Shown here in pieces: positions 1-8,713 of a stretch of DNA of 64,000 bases. Positions within the stretch are counted from its first letter, which is position 1; every line of letters begins with the position of its first letter. The stretch is from Actinoplanes xinjiangensis (GTDB lineage Bacteria > Actinomycetota > Actinomycetes > Mycobacteriales > Micromonosporaceae). The stretch is taken from NCBI RefSeq assembly GCF_003148685.1, contig NZ_QGGR01000018.1, positions 1 through 64,000 of the forward strand, read 5' to 3'. A program made the translations under genes and the position numbers. The notes beneath the pieces were generated by a model. It saw only the letters and a list, made by a program, of their open reading frames with translations, did no database searches and had not been told where the DNA came from.

Positions 1-90
1 GTGCGGTGGGCCGGGGCGGACGGGTGCGGTGGGCCGGGGCGGACGGGTGCGGTGGGCTGGGGCCGATGGGTGGGGTGGGCTGGGAAGGCG
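1..90. repeat. 23-bp GC-rich tandem repeat
   Basis: About four tandem units of 23 bp, of the type GTGCGGTGGGCCGGGGCGGA followed by CGG. The first two units are identical and the third and fourth are diverged. Open frames run through it but give only Gly/Trp/Arg-rich low-complexity translations, so I call no gene. The remaining 220 bp up to mdh hold no clear feature other than the mdh upstream region. Confidence 0.7.
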
Positions 91-311
91 CGGTGGGGTG
101 GTGGTGTCCGGCGGGAGGTGGCGGGTGGGATGCGGCCGCGGTGCGGGTGGGTCGGGAACGGCATCCGGGGGTGGGCGGCGCCTTCGATAGGCCATGATCA
201 GTGAGGTCGGTGTCAGTGGCTTGGGTCCCCTTCAGCCGACCGGCTGGTAATCGGCCGTTAACCGGCTGATACGGTCGCGAAAAGTCGCCCGGACACTGGG
301 AGTGCAGAGAT

Positions 312-1262
312 ATGGGCAAGAAGGTAACCGTCGTAGGCGCCGGTTTCTACGGGTCCACGACCGCACAGCGTCTCGCCGAGTACGACATCTTCGAGACGGT
401 GGTTCTCACCGACATCATCGACGGCAAGCCGGCCGGTCTCGCGCTCGACATCAACCAGTCCCGGTCGATCGAGGGCTTCGAGACCAAGGTCGTCGGTGTC
501 TCGACCGGCCCGAACGGTGAGGGTTACGAGGCCATCGAGGGCTCGGACGTCGTCGTGGTCACCGCCGGTCTGCCGCGTAAGCCGGGCATGAGCCGGATGG
601 ACCTGCTCGAGGTGAACGCGAAGATCGTCCGTCAGGTCGCGGAGAACATCGCGAAGTACGCGCCGAACGCCGTTGTCATCGTGGTCTCCAACCCGGTCGA
701 CGAGATGACCGCGCTGGCTCAGCTGGCCACCCAGTTCCCGAAGAACCGGGTGTTCGGTCAGGCCGGTGTGCTCGACACCGCCCGGTTCACCAACTTCATC
801 GCCGAGGAGCTCAACGTCCCGGTGAAGAGCGTCAAGGCGCTGACCCTGGGCTCGCACGGCGACACCATGGTTCCGGTTCCTTCGCGGTGCACGGTCGACG
901 GCAAGCCGCTCTCCGAGCTGCTCCCGGCCGAGAAGATCGAGGAGCTGGTCGTCCGGACCCGTAACGGTGGCGCCGAGGTGGTCGCGCTGCTGAAGACCGG
1001 TTCGGCGTACTACGCGCCGTCGGCTGCCGCGGCCCGCATGGCCAAGGCCGTCGCCGAGGACTCCGGCGAGGTCGTCCCGGTCTGCGCGTGGGTCGACGGG
1101 GAGTACGGGATCTCCGGCGTCTACCTGGGTGTCGAGGCCGAGCTGGGTGCCACCGGCATCCGCAAGGTCGTCGAGGACAAGCTCACCGACAGTGAGCTGG
1201 CCGGCCTGAAGGAGGCCGCCGAGGCGGTCCGCGCCAAGCAGGCGGACGTCGCCGACCTCTGA
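312..1262 (+). CDS. mdh: Malate dehydrogenase (LDH-like type)
   Basis: Oxidises malate to oxaloacetate with NAD in the TCA cycle, in the cytoplasm. The 316-residue protein is the normal length for the lactate-dehydrogenase-like MDH group. Visible motifs are the N-terminal dinucleotide fold GAGFYGS (about residues 9-15) with an acidic residue at the end of strand 2 (VVLTD), the substrate-loop arginines in LPRKPGMSR, the NPVDEMT segment, and the catalytic His in GSHGDTM (about residue 182). The ATG at 312 is kept because the Rossmann strand begins at residue 4. It is followed by a strong hairpin terminator and is probably monocistronic. The neighbouring icd is also a TCA gene, but two opposite-strand genes lie between them, so they are not one operon. 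Confidence 0.96.
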   Translation: MGKKVTVVGAGFYGSTTAQRLAEYDIFETVVLTDIIDGKPAGLALDINQSRSIEGFETKVVGVSTGPNGEGYEAIEGSDVVVVTAGLPRKPGMSRMDLLEVNAKIVRQVAENIAKYAPNAVVIVVSNPVDEMTALAQLATQFPKNRVFGQAGVLDTARFTNFIAEELNVPVKSVKALTLGSHGDTMVPVPSRCTVDGKPLSELLPAEKIEELVVRTRNGGAEVVALLKTGSAYYAPSAAAARMAKAVAEDSGEVVPVCAWVDGEYGISGVYLGVEAELGATGIRKVVEDKLTDSELAGLKEAAEAVRAKQADVADL

Positions 1263-1281
1263 GTCGCACGCTGAAGCACGC

Positions 1282-1314
1282 ATGAAGGCCGGGGCCGTTG
1301 GCCCCGGCCTTCAT
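1282..1314 (+). terminator. Terminator after mdh
   Basis: A perfect 15-bp GC-rich inverted repeat (ATGAAGGCCGGGGCC and its complement) with a 3-nt loop starts 20 nt after the mdh stop. It lacks a long T tract, as is usual in actinobacteria. It also faces the 3' end of the opposite-strand gene at 1397 and could serve both. Confidence 0.85.
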
Positions 1315-1396
1315 GTTGTAAGGCGGTGACGAGGCGGAAGAGCGCCGTCATGGTGTGAGCCGGGCGGCGACACGGGGACGAGGCGGGAGAGTGCCT

Positions 1397-1996
1397 TCAG
1401 GCCGTCAGCGGGGCGGCGAGCAGGGTGAGGAGCACGAACAGCCCGGCGATCACCGCCGTCGGAACCGGTGGGGTCTTCTTCAGCAGCGCGAACGGCACCA
1501 CGATGGCCGGGACGAATCCGGCCGGGGCCGCCCAGCGCATGCCGTGGACGAAGGCGCTGCCGCCGGGTCCGCTGATCAGATGCACGATGCGGTAACCCTC
1601 GAGCGGGAAGAGCGCCACCGCCGTCGGCGACAGGGCGACGGCCGCCACACCGAGGGTGTAGAGCCAGGCCCGGTGCACCCGCTTGCGCAGCAGGACCACG
1701 GCCCAGATCAGTCCGAACACGGCGAAGATGGTCAGCCATCCGGCGACCGCCATGCCCGCGGGCTGCCCGCCGGTGAGCAGGCGCGCACCGTCGACCCAGG
1801 CCCGTGCGGTGGTCTCGCGGACGGCGAAGAGCAGGAAGTACGCCACACTGCCGACCAGCCAGACGAGGGCGCCGAGTGCGATCCGGCCCGGTGACGGTCC
1901 GGGCGGCGGCTCGGGCGGGGCGGTGGGGGTGATGCCCCGGCCCCGGCTCGGTCTCGTCTTGGTCCTGCGCTGCTGCCGGCGGGCGGGGCGGCTCAC
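1397..1996 (-). CDS. Predicted multi-pass membrane protein
   Basis: Not recognised as a named family. The translation has a basic, Pro-rich N-terminus followed by about five hydrophobic segments: GALVWLVGSVAYFLLFAV, GWLTIFAVFGLIWAVVLL, LYTLGVAAVALSPTAVALF, FVPAIVVPFALL and a C-terminal AVIAGLFVLLTLLAAPL. I chose the GTG at 1996 because the open frame upstream runs into the coding region of the next gene, and this GTG precedes the basic N-terminus (MSRPARRQQRR). No good Shine-Dalgarno site is visible, so the start is uncertain. It lies 38 nt after a second small membrane protein on the same strand and is probably cotranscribed with it. The two share membrane topology and composition and could be distant paralogues. 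Confidence 0.7.
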   Translation of the reverse strand: MSRPARRQQRRTKTRPSRGRGITPTAPPEPPPGPSPGRIALGALVWLVGSVAYFLLFAVRETTARAWVDGARLLTGGQPAGMAVAGWLTIFAVFGLIWAVVLLRKRVHRAWLYTLGVAAVALSPTAVALFPLEGYRIVHLISGPGGSAFVHGMRWAAPAGFVPAIVVPFALLKKTPPVPTAVIAGLFVLLTLLAAPLTA

Positions 1997-2034
1997 GTAC
2001 GGCCCGGCCGGGCATCGGAGTTCATCGCACGATG

Positions 2035-2538
2035 CTAAGGGGCGAGCAGGGCTGCCGTGGTGACGGACACGATCGATACGACGGCGACCACGACGGGACC
2101 CCACAGGCGTGTCCGCCGCAGCTCGAAGAGGTCCCCGAAGACGATCACCATCCCGGCCGTCAGCAGGGCGAGCCACGCGGTCTGCCCACCAGTGACGAAG
2201 TCGGTGCCGCCGCCCGGGAACGGGTCCTTGTCCGCTCGGGTGGGGAAGAACCAGAGCGCCACCGGTGCGGCCAGGGCGGCGACGGTGAGCAGGGTGAGCC
2301 GGGCGGCCCGGCCTCGTACGCGGGCGGCCCACAGGCAGCCGGCTCCGGCACCCGCGACGACTGCCACGAAGCTCCAGCCGGCCAGGACGAGCAGCGCCGG
2401 ACGGTCGCCGATGACGCCGTGGGCCGCTCGGATGACGTCGTCGCGGAAAAGGGCCCCCGTGACGAGCGACACGACGATGCCGGTTGCGATCGGGACGACG
2501 GGGAGGGCCCGAGCTGCCGTTTCGCGTAGATCGTCCAT
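2035..2538 (-). CDS. Predicted multi-pass membrane protein
   Basis: Unrecognised small membrane protein of about 167 residues with four hydrophobic stretches (PIATGIVVSLVTGALF, LVLAGWSFVAVVAGAGAG, LLTVAALAAPVALWFF, LLTAGMVIVF) and a C-terminal VVVAVVSIVSVTTAALLAP. The ATG at 2538 (MDDLRETAARAL) is preferred. An alternative ATG at 2592 adds 18 charged residues and has an AGGGA motif directly against the start codon, which is poor spacing. It is the first gene of a probable two-gene unit with the membrane protein ending at 1397. The unit diverges from icd across about 165 bp, which must hold both promoters. Confidence 0.7.
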   Translation of the reverse strand: MDDLRETAARALPVVPIATGIVVSLVTGALFRDDVIRAAHGVIGDRPALLVLAGWSFVAVVAGAGAGCLWAARVRGRAARLTLLTVAALAAPVALWFFPTRADKDPFPGGGTDFVTGGQTAWLALLTAGMVIVFGDLFELRRTRLWGPVVVAVVSIVSVTTAALLAP

Positions 2539-2704
2539 ACGCGTACCGCCGTGACGAGGTTCGTAATGCTTATCGGCACGACGATTCTTCATTCCCTGGG
2601 ATGGTAGAGGGGGTCGGACAGGGCGAGGCCGCCCGGCGATCTTCGACGGGCGGGCAGTACGCTCGTACTGCTAAGCATGTGTTTCGGGAGAGGAGCGCCG
2701 GCCG

Positions 2705-3922
2705 ATGGCGAAAATCAAGGTCAAGAACCCGGTCGTCGAGATCGACGGCGACGAGATGACCCGGATCATCTGGAAGCAGATCCGTGAGCAGCTGATCCTG
2801 CCGTATCTCGATGTGAACCTCGAGTACTACGACCTCTCGATCCAGTACCGGGACGAGACCGACGACCAGGTGACGATCGACTCGGCCAACGCCATCAAGC
2901 GGCACGGTGTGGGCGTCAAGTGCGCCACCATCACGCCCGACGAGGCGCGGGTCGAAGAGTTCGGCCTGAAGAAGATGTGGCGTTCGCCGAACGGCACGAT
3001 CCGTAACATCCTCGGCGGCGTGGTCTTCCGCGAGCCGATCATCATGAAGAACGTGCCCCGTCTGGTACCGGGCTGGACCAAGCCGATCATCATCGGCCGG
3101 CACGCCCACGGCGACCAGTACAAGGCGACCGACTTCGTCGCGCCGAAGGCCGGTAAGTTCACCGTCACCTTCACGCCGGAGGACGGCTCCGAGCCGCTGG
3201 AGTTCCACGTCGCGGACTTCCCGGCCGGTGGCGTCGGCATGGCGATGTACAACTTCGACGAGTCGATCCGTGACTTCGCGCGCGCCTCGTTCCGCTACGG
3301 CCTGGCTCGTAACTACCCGGTCTACCTGTCGACGAAGAACACCATCCTGAAGGCCTACGACGGGCGTTTCAAGGACCTGTTCGCGGAGATCTTCGAGACC
3401 GAGTTCGCGGACCAGTTCAAGCAGGCCGGCATCACCTACGAGCACCGGCTGATCGACGACATGGTCGCCGCCGCGATGAAGTGGGAGGGCGGCTACGTCT
3501 GGGCCTGCAAGAACTACGACGGTGACGTGCAGTCCGACACCGTGGCCCAGGGCTTCGGCTCGCTCGGCCTGATGACCTCGGTGCTGATGACTCCGGACGG
3601 CCAGACCGTCGAGGCCGAGGCCGCCCACGGCACGGTCACCCGGCACTACCGGCAGTGGCAGAAGGGCGAGAAGACCTCGACCAACCCGATCGCCTCGATC
3701 TTCGCCTGGACCGGTGGCCTCAAGCACCGCGGCAAGCTGGACGGCACCCCCGAGGTGACCGAGTTCGCCGAGAAGCTCGAGCGCGTCTGCATCGAGACCG
3801 TCGAGGGCGGTCAGATGACCAAGGACCTCGCGCTGCTGATCAGCCGGGACGCCCCGTGGCTGTCGACCGACGAGTTCATGAACGCTCTCGACGAGAACCT
3901 GGCGCGCAAGCTCGGCGCCTGA
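2705..3922 (+). CDS. icd: NADP-dependent isocitrate dehydrogenase
   Basis: Converts isocitrate to 2-oxoglutarate and CO2, making NADPH, in the TCA cycle. At 405 residues it belongs to the dimeric, eukaryote-like class of IDH, distinct from the E. coli Icd type and from the large monomeric IDH of many actinomycetes. Supporting segments are the N-terminal VEIDGDEMTRIIW, the substrate-contacting SPNGTIRN around residue 97, the acidic IDDMVAAAMKWEGGYVWACK (metal-binding Asp residues), and the coenzyme region AAHGTVTRHYRQW. GGAGAGGAG lies about 10 nt upstream of the ATG. A hairpin terminator follows directly. Confidence 0.95.
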   Translation: MAKIKVKNPVVEIDGDEMTRIIWKQIREQLILPYLDVNLEYYDLSIQYRDETDDQVTIDSANAIKRHGVGVKCATITPDEARVEEFGLKKMWRSPNGTIRNILGGVVFREPIIMKNVPRLVPGWTKPIIIGRHAHGDQYKATDFVAPKAGKFTVTFTPEDGSEPLEFHVADFPAGGVGMAMYNFDESIRDFARASFRYGLARNYPVYLSTKNTILKAYDGRFKDLFAEIFETEFADQFKQAGITYEHRLIDDMVAAAMKWEGGYVWACKNYDGDVQSDTVAQGFGSLGLMTSVLMTPDGQTVEAEAAHGTVTRHYRQWQKGEKTSTNPIASIFAWTGGLKHRGKLDGTPEVTEFAEKLERVCIETVEGGQMTKDLALLISRDAPWLSTDEFMNALDENLARKLGA

Positions 3923-3937
3923 TTCCACGAGCATCAC

Positions 3938-3969
3938 CGAAGCCCGCCGGCCTCCGCCGGCGGGCTTCG
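3938..3969 (+). terminator. Terminator after icd
   Basis: A 13-bp perfect inverted repeat (CGAAGCCCGCCGG and its complement) with a 6-nt loop begins 16 nt after the icd stop. It separates icd from adhE. Confidence 0.85.
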
Positions 3970-4073
3970 TGCTGTCCGCCCGTTTCGGGACCTTGGTCCC
4001 TCCGGGTCATGCCTTTACGCAGCGTGCCGGTGCCCGCGGGCTGCCGAAGATGGAGGTGACGAAGGGGAGCGAG

Positions 4074-6671
4074 ATGAACGAGCTTGCGGTCGTGATCGAC
4101 GACCTGGTCGGGAACGCACAGAAGGCGCTTACCGCCTACGCGGACTTCACCCAGGAGCAGGTGGACTACATCGTCGGCAAGTCCTCGGTGGCGGCGCTGG
4201 ACAAACACGGCGAACTGGCCGGGCTGGCGGTCGACGAGACCGGCCGGGGCGTGTTCGAGGACAAGGCCGTCAAGAACATCTTCGCCTGCGAGCACGTCAC
4301 GAACAGCATGGCCGGGATGAAGACGGTCGGCATCATCCACCGTGACGACGTCAACGGCATCACCGAGATCGCCGATCCGGTCGGTGTGGTCTGCGCGGTC
4401 ACCCCGGTCACCAACCCGACCTCGACCACGATCTTCAAGGCGCTGCTGGCGCTGAAGACCCGCAACCCGATCATCTTCGCCTTCCACCCGAACGCCCAGC
4501 GGTGCAGTGCCGAGGCCGCCCGGGTGGTCCGGGACGCGGCGATCGCGGCCGGTGCCCCGGAGAACTGCATCCAGTGGGTGGAGCAGCCGTCGATCCAGGC
4601 CACGTCGGCCCTGATGAACCACCCGGGTGTCGCGACGATCCTGGCCACCGGCGGCAACGCGATGGTCCGGGCCGCGTACTCGACAGGCAAGCCGGCTCTC
4701 GGCGTCGGCGCGGGTAACGTTCCCGCCTACGTCCACCCGTCCGCCGACGTGGTCCGTGCCGCCCACGACATCGTGCTGTCGAAGACCTTCGACAACGGCA
4801 TGATCTGCGCGTCCGAGCAGGCCGTCATCCTGGACAGGAAGATCGCGAGCCAGGCGATCAGGGAGTTCGAGCGGCTGCACGCCTACGTGGTGACCGCCGA
4901 GGAGAAGAAGCTCCTCCAGGACTTCATCTTCCCGCCGGACGGCGAGGGCAGGGACTGCGTGGGCGAGAAGCTCAATGCCGCCGTCGTCGGCCGGTCGCCG
5001 GTGTGGATCGCCGAACAGGCCGGGTTCAGCGTTCCCGAGGACACCTCGATCCTGCTCGCCGAGATCAGCGAGGTCGGCCCGGCCGAGCCGCTGAGCCGCG
5101 AGAAGCTGTGCCCCGTGCTCGCACTGCTCAAGGCCGAGGACGAGGAGCAGGGCATCCGGTACGCCGAGCAGATGGTCGAATTCCACGGCCTCGGGCACAG
5201 TGCGGTCGTGCACGCCAAGGAGGCGGGCCTGGCCGAGCGGTTCGGGCAGCGGATGAAGGCGGTCCGGATCATCTGGAACGCGCCCGCCTCACAGGGCGGC
5301 ATCGGCGACATCTACAACGGGTTCCGCCCGTCGATGACCCTCGGGTGCGGCAGTTACGGCCACACCTCGGTCTCCGACAACGTCTCCGCTCTCAACCTGC
5401 TCAACATCAAGCGCATCGGCCGTAGGACGAACAACATGCAGTGGTTCAAGGTGCCGGCGAAGATGTACTTCGAGCCGCACGCCATCCGCTACTTCCGGGA
5501 CATGCCGGACGTCAGCCGGGTCACCATCGTCACCGACCACACCATGACCAGGCTCGGGTACGTGGACCGGATCAGCAACGTGCTGCGGGAGCGCCCGGAG
5601 CCGGTGACGATCCAGGTCATCGACGGGGTCGAGCCGGAGCCCAGCATCGAGACCGTCCGGGCCGGTGCCGCGCTGATGCGTTCGTTCCGCCCGGACACGA
5701 TCATCGCGCTCGGCGGCGGCTCACCGATGGACGCCGCGAAGGTGATGTGGCTGCTCTACGAGCACCCGGACATCGACTTCGCGGACATGAAGGAGAAGTT
5801 CTTCGACGTCCGCAAGCGGGCCTTCAAGTTCCCGACCCTGGGCAACCTCGCCCAGCTGGTCTGCGTGCCGACCACCTCCGGCACCGGCGCCGAGGTCACG
5901 CCGTTCGCGGTGATCACCGACACCGCCACCGGGCAGAAGTATCCGCTGGCCGACTACGCACTCACCCCGAGCGTGGCGATCATCGACCCGCACCTGACCA
6001 AGGACCTGCCGCCGGTGGTCACCGCGGACAGCGGTTTCGACGCGCTGACCCACGCCACCGAGGCGTACGTGTCGGTCTACGCCAGCGACTTCACCGACGG
6101 CCTGGCCCTGCACGCGATCAAGCTGATCTTCCAGAATTTGGAGCGGGCGGTGAAGCAGGGCGGGGACGACCCGCTGGCCCGGGAGAAGATGCACAACGCC
6201 GGAACCATCGCCGGCATGTCGTTCGGCAACGCGTTCCTCGGCATCGTGCACGCCATGGCACACACCCTGGGCGCCAGTTTCCACGTGGCGCACGGCCGGA
6301 CCAACGCGATCCTGCTGCCGCACGTGATCCGGCACAACGGGACCGTCCCGGCGAAGCTCAACAGCTGGCCGAAGTACGAGCGCTACATCGCCCCGGAGCG
6401 CTTCCAGGACATCGCCCGGCACCTCGGCCTTCCCGCCGAGACTCCCGAGCAGGGCGTGGAGTCGTACGCCCGCGCCGTCGAGAAGTTGCGGGACGCCGTC
6501 GGGATCCCGCCGTCGTTCAAGGGCGCCGGGGTGGACGAGGAGGAGTTCCTGGCCGCGTTGCCGCAGCAGGCGATGAACGCCTACCTGGACCAGTGCGCGC
6601 CGGCGAACCCGCGGATGCCGATGCTGGAGGACATGAAGCGGATCATGAAGAATGCCTACTACGGGGAGTGA
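4074..6671 (+). CDS. adhE: Bifunctional acetaldehyde/alcohol dehydrogenase
   Basis: Reduces acetyl-CoA to acetaldehyde and then ethanol, regenerating NAD. The 865-residue protein has the full AdhE architecture. The N-terminal CoA-acylating aldehyde dehydrogenase half has its catalytic Cys near residue 245 (NGMICASEQ), at almost the same place as in E. coli AdhE. After a linker comes the C-terminal iron-dependent alcohol dehydrogenase half, with GGGSPMDAAK, the TTSGTGAEVTPF signature, and the iron-binding His region AMAHTLGASFHVAHGR. I chose the ATG at 4074 because AAGGGGAG precedes it at good spacing; upstream in-frame ATGs at 3969 and 4050 lack such a site. AdhE is a fermentative enzyme and not a usual part of aerobic filamentous actinobacteria, so it hints at oxygen-limited energy metabolism. 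Confidence 0.93.
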   Translation: MNELAVVIDDLVGNAQKALTAYADFTQEQVDYIVGKSSVAALDKHGELAGLAVDETGRGVFEDKAVKNIFACEHVTNSMAGMKTVGIIHRDDVNGITEIADPVGVVCAVTPVTNPTSTTIFKALLALKTRNPIIFAFHPNAQRCSAEAARVVRDAAIAAGAPENCIQWVEQPSIQATSALMNHPGVATILATGGNAMVRAAYSTGKPALGVGAGNVPAYVHPSADVVRAAHDIVLSKTFDNGMICASEQAVILDRKIASQAIREFERLHAYVVTAEEKKLLQDFIFPPDGEGRDCVGEKLNAAVVGRSPVWIAEQAGFSVPEDTSILLAEISEVGPAEPLSREKLCPVLALLKAEDEEQGIRYAEQMVEFHGLGHSAVVHAKEAGLAERFGQRMKAVRIIWNAPASQGGIGDIYNGFRPSMTLGCGSYGHTSVSDNVSALNLLNIKRIGRRTNNMQWFKVPAKMYFEPHAIRYFRDMPDVSRVTIVTDHTMTRLGYVDRISNVLRERPEPVTIQVIDGVEPEPSIETVRAGAALMRSFRPDTIIALGGGSPMDAAKVMWLLYEHPDIDFADMKEKFFDVRKRAFKFPTLGNLAQLVCVPTTSGTGAEVTPFAVITDTATGQKYPLADYALTPSVAIIDPHLTKDLPPVVTADSGFDALTHATEAYVSVYASDFTDGLALHAIKLIFQNLERAVKQGGDDPLAREKMHNAGTIAGMSFGNAFLGIVHAMAHTLGASFHVAHGRTNAILLPHVIRHNGTVPAKLNSWPKYERYIAPERFQDIARHLGLPAETPEQGVESYARAVEKLRDAVGIPPSFKGAGVDEEEFLAALPQQAMNAYLDQCAPANPRMPMLEDMKRIMKNAYYGE

Positions 6672-6698
6672 CCCTGACGTGACCTGATTCGTTGAAAA

Positions 6699-6730
6699 AG
6701 TGGGGAGGCCTTGTCCCGGGCCTCCCCACT
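6699..6730. terminator. Bidirectional terminator between adhE and galT
   Basis: A 12-bp perfect stem (AGTGGGGAGGCC and its complement) with an 8-nt loop lies between the convergent stops of adhE and galT. AAAA precedes it on the plus strand, so the T tract serves the minus-strand galT transcript. Confidence 0.8.
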
Positions 6731-6736
6731 GCCGTG

Positions 6737-7822
6737 TCAGATGTCGCGCAGCCGCTGGGCCGCGGCCTCCGGGACGATGTCGTTGACGAAGGCGCCCATC
6801 GCCGACTCCGACCCGGCCAGGAACTTCAGCTTGTCCGCCGCACGCCGGATGCTGAACAGCTGCAGGTGCAGATAGCCCAGCTCACGGCCCTCACCGGTGA
6901 CCGCCTGATGCCACGCCGAGATGTACGGCATCGGTTTGCCGAAGAGGCCGTCGAACCGGCGCAGCACGTCGAGGTAGAGCGGGGCGAACGCGTCCCGTTC
7001 GGCGTCGGTCAGCGCGGGCAGGTCCGGGACCTGCCGGTGCGGGGCCACGTGCACCTCGAACGGCCAGCGGGCGGCGGCCGGCACGAAGGCGGTCCAGTGG
7101 TCGTTGGACGCGATCACCCGTACCTTCGCCTCCTGCTCGGCGGCGAGGACGTCGGCGTACAGATTGCGGCCGGTCTTGTCGAAGTGCCGCCTCGCGGCCC
7201 GGAGGTAGGCCGCGGTCTTCGGCGTCACCGTCGGGTAGGCGTAGATCTGGCCGTGGGGATGGTGCAGCGTCACGCCGATCTCGACACCCCGGTTCTCGAA
7301 CGGGAACACCTGCGCCACCTCCGGCACGGCGGACAGCTCGGTGGTGCGGTCGGCAAGGGCGTCGATCACGGTACGCACGCGCGACACCGGCAGCGAGCCG
7401 AAGGCGCTGTCGTGATCGCTGGTGAAGCAGACCACCTCGCACCGGCCGTACCCCGGCCGCACCGGCACCATGCCGGTGACCTGAGTGATCTCGTCCGGCA
7501 CGATCCGGTCGGAGAACGATGGGAACTGGTTCTCGAAGACCACCACGTCGTAGTCGGGCGCCGGGATCTCGCTGGCGAACCGCTCGCTCGTCGGGCACAG
7601 CGGGCAGGCGTCGGACGGCGGCAGGAAGGTCCGCGTGTTGCGGTGCGCGGCGACCGCGATCCATTCGTCGGTCAGCGGGTCGTAGCGCAACTGCGACGCC
7701 GGCGGAGGCGGCGGCAACTGGCGGGTGTCCGGGTACGACGAACGGCTGCTGCCGGGGGATTCGTCGAAGTAGATCAGCTCACGGCCGTCGGAGAGACGGA
7801 CGCTCGAGCGGGTCGGGGTCAC
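6737..7822 (-). CDS. galT: Galactose-1-phosphate uridylyltransferase
   Basis: Leloir-pathway enzyme that exchanges UMP between UDP-glucose and galactose-1-phosphate. The 361-residue protein shows the family zinc-ligand pair CPLC (residues 73-76), the phosphate-contacting VVFENQFPSF, and the catalytic HPHGQ motif with the nucleophilic His near residue 190. A second nucleotide-site His lies in VHVAPHR. Its ATG overlaps the stop of the upstream DeoR-type regulator by 4 nt, so the two are translationally coupled. galK and galE are not in the window. UDP-galactose made this way could feed the polysaccharide cluster next door, which is inference. Confidence 0.93.
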   Translation of the reverse strand: MTPTRSSVRLSDGRELIYFDESPGSSRSSYPDTRQLPPPPPASQLRYDPLTDEWIAVAAHRNTRTFLPPSDACPLCPTSERFASEIPAPDYDVVVFENQFPSFSDRIVPDEITQVTGMVPVRPGYGRCEVVCFTSDHDSAFGSLPVSRVRTVIDALADRTTELSAVPEVAQVFPFENRGVEIGVTLHHPHGQIYAYPTVTPKTAAYLRAARRHFDKTGRNLYADVLAAEQEAKVRVIASNDHWTAFVPAAARWPFEVHVAPHRQVPDLPALTDAERDAFAPLYLDVLRRFDGLFGKPMPYISAWHQAVTGEGRELGYLHLQLFSIRRAADKLKFLAGSESAMGAFVNDIVPEAAAQRLRDI

Positions 7823-8595
7823 TGGGGGTTCACCACCACGAGTTCAGGGACGGTTTCCGACAGCAGGGCGCGGGCGTCGTCGTCCAGCCCGTCGTCGGTG
7901 ATCAGGACGTGGGCTCGGGACAGCGGCACGATCGACGAGATGCCGACGGTGCCCCACTTGGTGTGATCGGCGAGCACGACCAGGCGCTCGGCGGCTTCCA
8001 CCAGCGCCCGGTTGACATCCGCCTCCATCAGGTTGGGCGTCGTGTAGCCGGCGCGCTCGCTCATCCCGTGCACCCCGAGGAAGAGCACGTCCAGGTGCAG
8101 CGTGCCGACGGCGGCGACGGCCACCGGACCGACGAGAGCATCCGAGGGGGTACGGGTACCGCCGGTCAGCACCACGGTCTGGTCGGGCCGGCCGGCCCGG
8201 TAGAACACGTCGGCGACCGGGATCGAGTTCGTCACCACGGTCAGCGCCGGGACGTCGACCAGGCGCTGGGCCAGCTCGGCGGTCGTGGTGCCGGCCGACA
8301 GCGCGATGGCGTCGCCCGGTGAGACCAGGGCGGCGGCCCGCTGGGCGATCGCCGCCTTCTCCCCGCGCTCCCGCACCGATTTCGCGGTGAAGCCCGGCTC
8401 GTGCGCCGAGCCGGGACTGACGGTGGTCGCGCCACCATGTACCTTCGCCAGCAACCCGCGCTCGGCGAGCGCCTCCAGGTCGCGGCGGATCGTCATGTCG
8501 GAGACGCTGAACTCGGTGGCCAGTTCGGTGACCCGGACGCCGCCGGAGGCGCGCACCCGGTCGAGGATCGCCGACTGCCTCTGCTGTGCCAGCAT
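7819..8595 (-). CDS. DeoR/GlpR-family transcriptional regulator
   Basis: Sugar-phosphate-responsive repressor of 258 residues. The N-terminal winged helix-turn-helix (VRVTELATEFSVSDMTIRRDLEAL, about residues 19-42, quoted in part) ends in the family's TIRRDL signature. The C-terminal DeoR sensor domain carries the phosphosugar-binding SAGTTTAELAQRL loop and LFLGVHG. Because it precedes and overlaps galT, it most likely controls galactose use and its own expression. The direct repeat at 8661-8678, which overlaps the likely promoter, is a candidate operator. The ATG at 8595 begins MLAQQRQSAILD, typical of this family's start. Confidence 0.9.
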   Translation of the reverse strand: MLAQQRQSAILDRVRASGGVRVTELATEFSVSDMTIRRDLEALAERGLLAKVHGGATTVSPGSAHEPGFTAKSVRERGEKAAIAQRAAALVSPGDAIALSAGTTTAELAQRLVDVPALTVVTNSIPVADVFYRAGRPDQTVVLTGGTRTPSDALVGPVAVAAVGTLHLDVLFLGVHGMSERAGYTTPNLMEADVNRALVEAAERLVVLADHTKWGTVGISSIVPLSRAHVLITDDGLDDDARALLSETVPELVVVNPQ

Positions 8596-8646
8596 CAGCC
8601 GTGCCGGCCCGAGCCGCGCCGGCCGGAGCCGCGCCAGCCGGAGCTG

Positions 8647-8678
8647 TTATACCGCACTATTTCGAACACACTCGAACA
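8647..8678 (-). promoter_or_regulatory. Candidate promoter and operator of the galactose regulator operon
   Basis: Read on the minus strand, two TGTTCGA half-sites are spaced exactly 10 bp apart (plus-strand TCGAACA at 8662-8668 and 8672-8678), followed by TATAAC as a possible -10. TGTTCG is the core half-site of GlpR-type DeoR-family operators. One-helical-turn spacing and overlap with the -35 region would fit autorepression. The factor assignment is inference. Confidence 0.45.
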
Positions 8679-8713
8679 GTACCCCGTGGTCGGGTGCGTG
8701 CGAAAGGGTGAGT

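Noticed and set aside
258..1283. 341-codon antisense frame over mdh
   Set aside because: Exactly mirrors a well-supported conserved gene, with no family resemblance of its own.
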